Assembly: GCA_024763245.1 (NCBI GenBank)
Contig: JANTFW010000016.1
Span: 1 to 32,271, forward strand
DNA from: Flavobacteriaceae bacterium
GTDB lineage: Bacteria; Bacteroidota; Bacteroidia; Flavobacteriales; Flavobacteriaceae
Length of the DNA stretch: 32,271 bases
Direction: 5' to 3'
In this document: positions 31,811 through 32,271 of the stretch, one piece after another
Layout: each line of letters starts with the position of its first letter
Numbering within the stretch: position 1 is the first letter of the stretch
The notes under the pieces: model-generated
The model's database searches: none
What the model was told of the DNA's origin: nothing
The model's input: only the letters and a program-made list of their open reading frames with translations
Position numbers and translations under genes: made by a program

Positions 31811-32271
31811 TTAAATCACACCTTGATCTAACATCGCATCAGCGACCTTTACAAAACCGGCAATATTTGCACCTTTTACATAATTTACATAGCCATCTGC
31901 TTCTGTGCCATATTTTACACAAGCGGCATGAATATTTTTCATTATTCCGTGTAATTTGCCATCTACTTCTTCTCTACTCCAATTGTAGCGTAAAGAGTTC
32001 TGACTCATTTCTAAACCGGAAGTAGCTACACCACCTGCATTTGAGGCTTTTCCGGGAGAAAATAGTAATTTACCCTTTTGGAAAATTTCAACAGCATCCT
32101 CAGTACAAGGCATATTAGCTCCTTCGCCAATCAAAATACATCCATTATCAACTAACTGTTGTGCATCTTGTGCGTTCAATTCATTCTGAGTAGCACAAGG
32201 TAAAGCGATATCTACCTTTTGTTCCCAAGGTTTTTTACCGGCATAAAAAGTAGCTTCGGGAAATTCTTCCG
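31811..32271 (-). CDS. gdhA: Glutamate dehydrogenase (GdhA), C-terminal part, cut by window end
   Basis: The frame is open from the right edge of the window, so this is the last 152 or so residues of a longer protein (family length about 445). It shows the hexameric NADP-type features: FYAGKKPWEQKVDIALPCAT, QNELNAQDAQQLV, GEGANMPCTEDAVEIF, SPGKASNAGGVATSGLEMSQN and GANIAGFVKVADAMLDQGV at the end. The enzyme interconverts 2-oxoglutarate plus ammonium and glutamate. A TTG at 32179 is an internal codon and should not be taken as a start. Confidence 0.95.
   Translation of the reverse strand, partial: EEFPEATFYAGKKPWEQKVDIALPCATQNELNAQDAQQLVDNGCILIGEGANMPCTEDAVEIFQKGKLLFSPGKASNAGGVATSGLEMSQNSLRYNWSREEVDGKLHGIMKNIHAACVKYGTEADGYVNYVKGANIAGFVKVADAMLDQGVI

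Noticed and set aside
1-32271. CRISPR array, prophage, toxin-antitoxin or defence island
   Set aside because: I saw no regularly spaced repeats, integrase, transposase, Cas, restriction or toxin-antitoxin genes in the window.

Overview
The window looks like a piece of a Bacteroidota chromosome, most likely family Flavobacteriaceae. The signs are low GC, promoter boxes of the Bacteroidota type (TAnnTTTG at -7), a secreted protein with a type IX secretion (T9SS) sorting domain, a SprE/PorW-type gliding lipoprotein, an ATP synthase operon without beta and epsilon genes, and a small PID-motif membrane protein. The gene content is mainly housekeeping. I see no prophage, CRISPR array, rRNA or complete insertion sequence.

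Layout. 1-1290: a small PID-motif protein (-), recX (+), a 214-bp inverted-repeat element (copy A) and a long imperfect inverted repeat. 1289-7711 (-): in transcription order a LOG-family hydrolase, folP, an unknown lipoprotein, the c-di-AMP synthase cdaA, and a large T9SS cargo protein with a sortilin-like propeller. 8046-10178 (+): initiator tRNA-Met with terminator, der, and a mobA-like nucleotidyltransferase, followed by copy B of the 214-bp element in the opposite orientation. 10437-18960 (-): sprE, bactofilin, atpZ-like, a four-helix membrane protein, then atpB-E-F-H-A-G ending at a strong terminator. 19071-22831 (-): two related membrane-anchored coiled-coil proteins, one ending in a TonB domain, then glyS. 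22911-26150 (+): ComF-like protein, Ig-like lipoprotein, outer-membrane beta-barrel. 26168-28781: a trans-sulfuration PLP enzyme (-), an ArsC/Spx-like protein with a small membrane protein (+), and an acidic hypothetical protein (-). 28883-31059 (+): tdk-alr, then mscL. 31115-31578: a structured non-coding stretch. 31579-31731: a 50-residue ORF. 31811 to the end (-): the C-terminal part of gdhA.

Genes that probably work together: the F0 and F1 subunits of the ATP synthase with the AtpZ-like helper; SprE and the T9SS cargo protein, which belong to the secretion and gliding apparatus; and the TonB protein with its coiled-coil neighbour.

The most unusual feature is the pair of 214-nt repeats at 856-1069 and 10174-10387. 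By my hand count they align without a single gap at 167 of 214 positions, have imperfect terminal inverted repeats, and each supplies the stop codon of the gene it follows. Second is a widespread-looking short repeat that has been taken into the coding region of the small PID-motif protein. I did not find a convincing new multi-gene system; the findings are local oddities.
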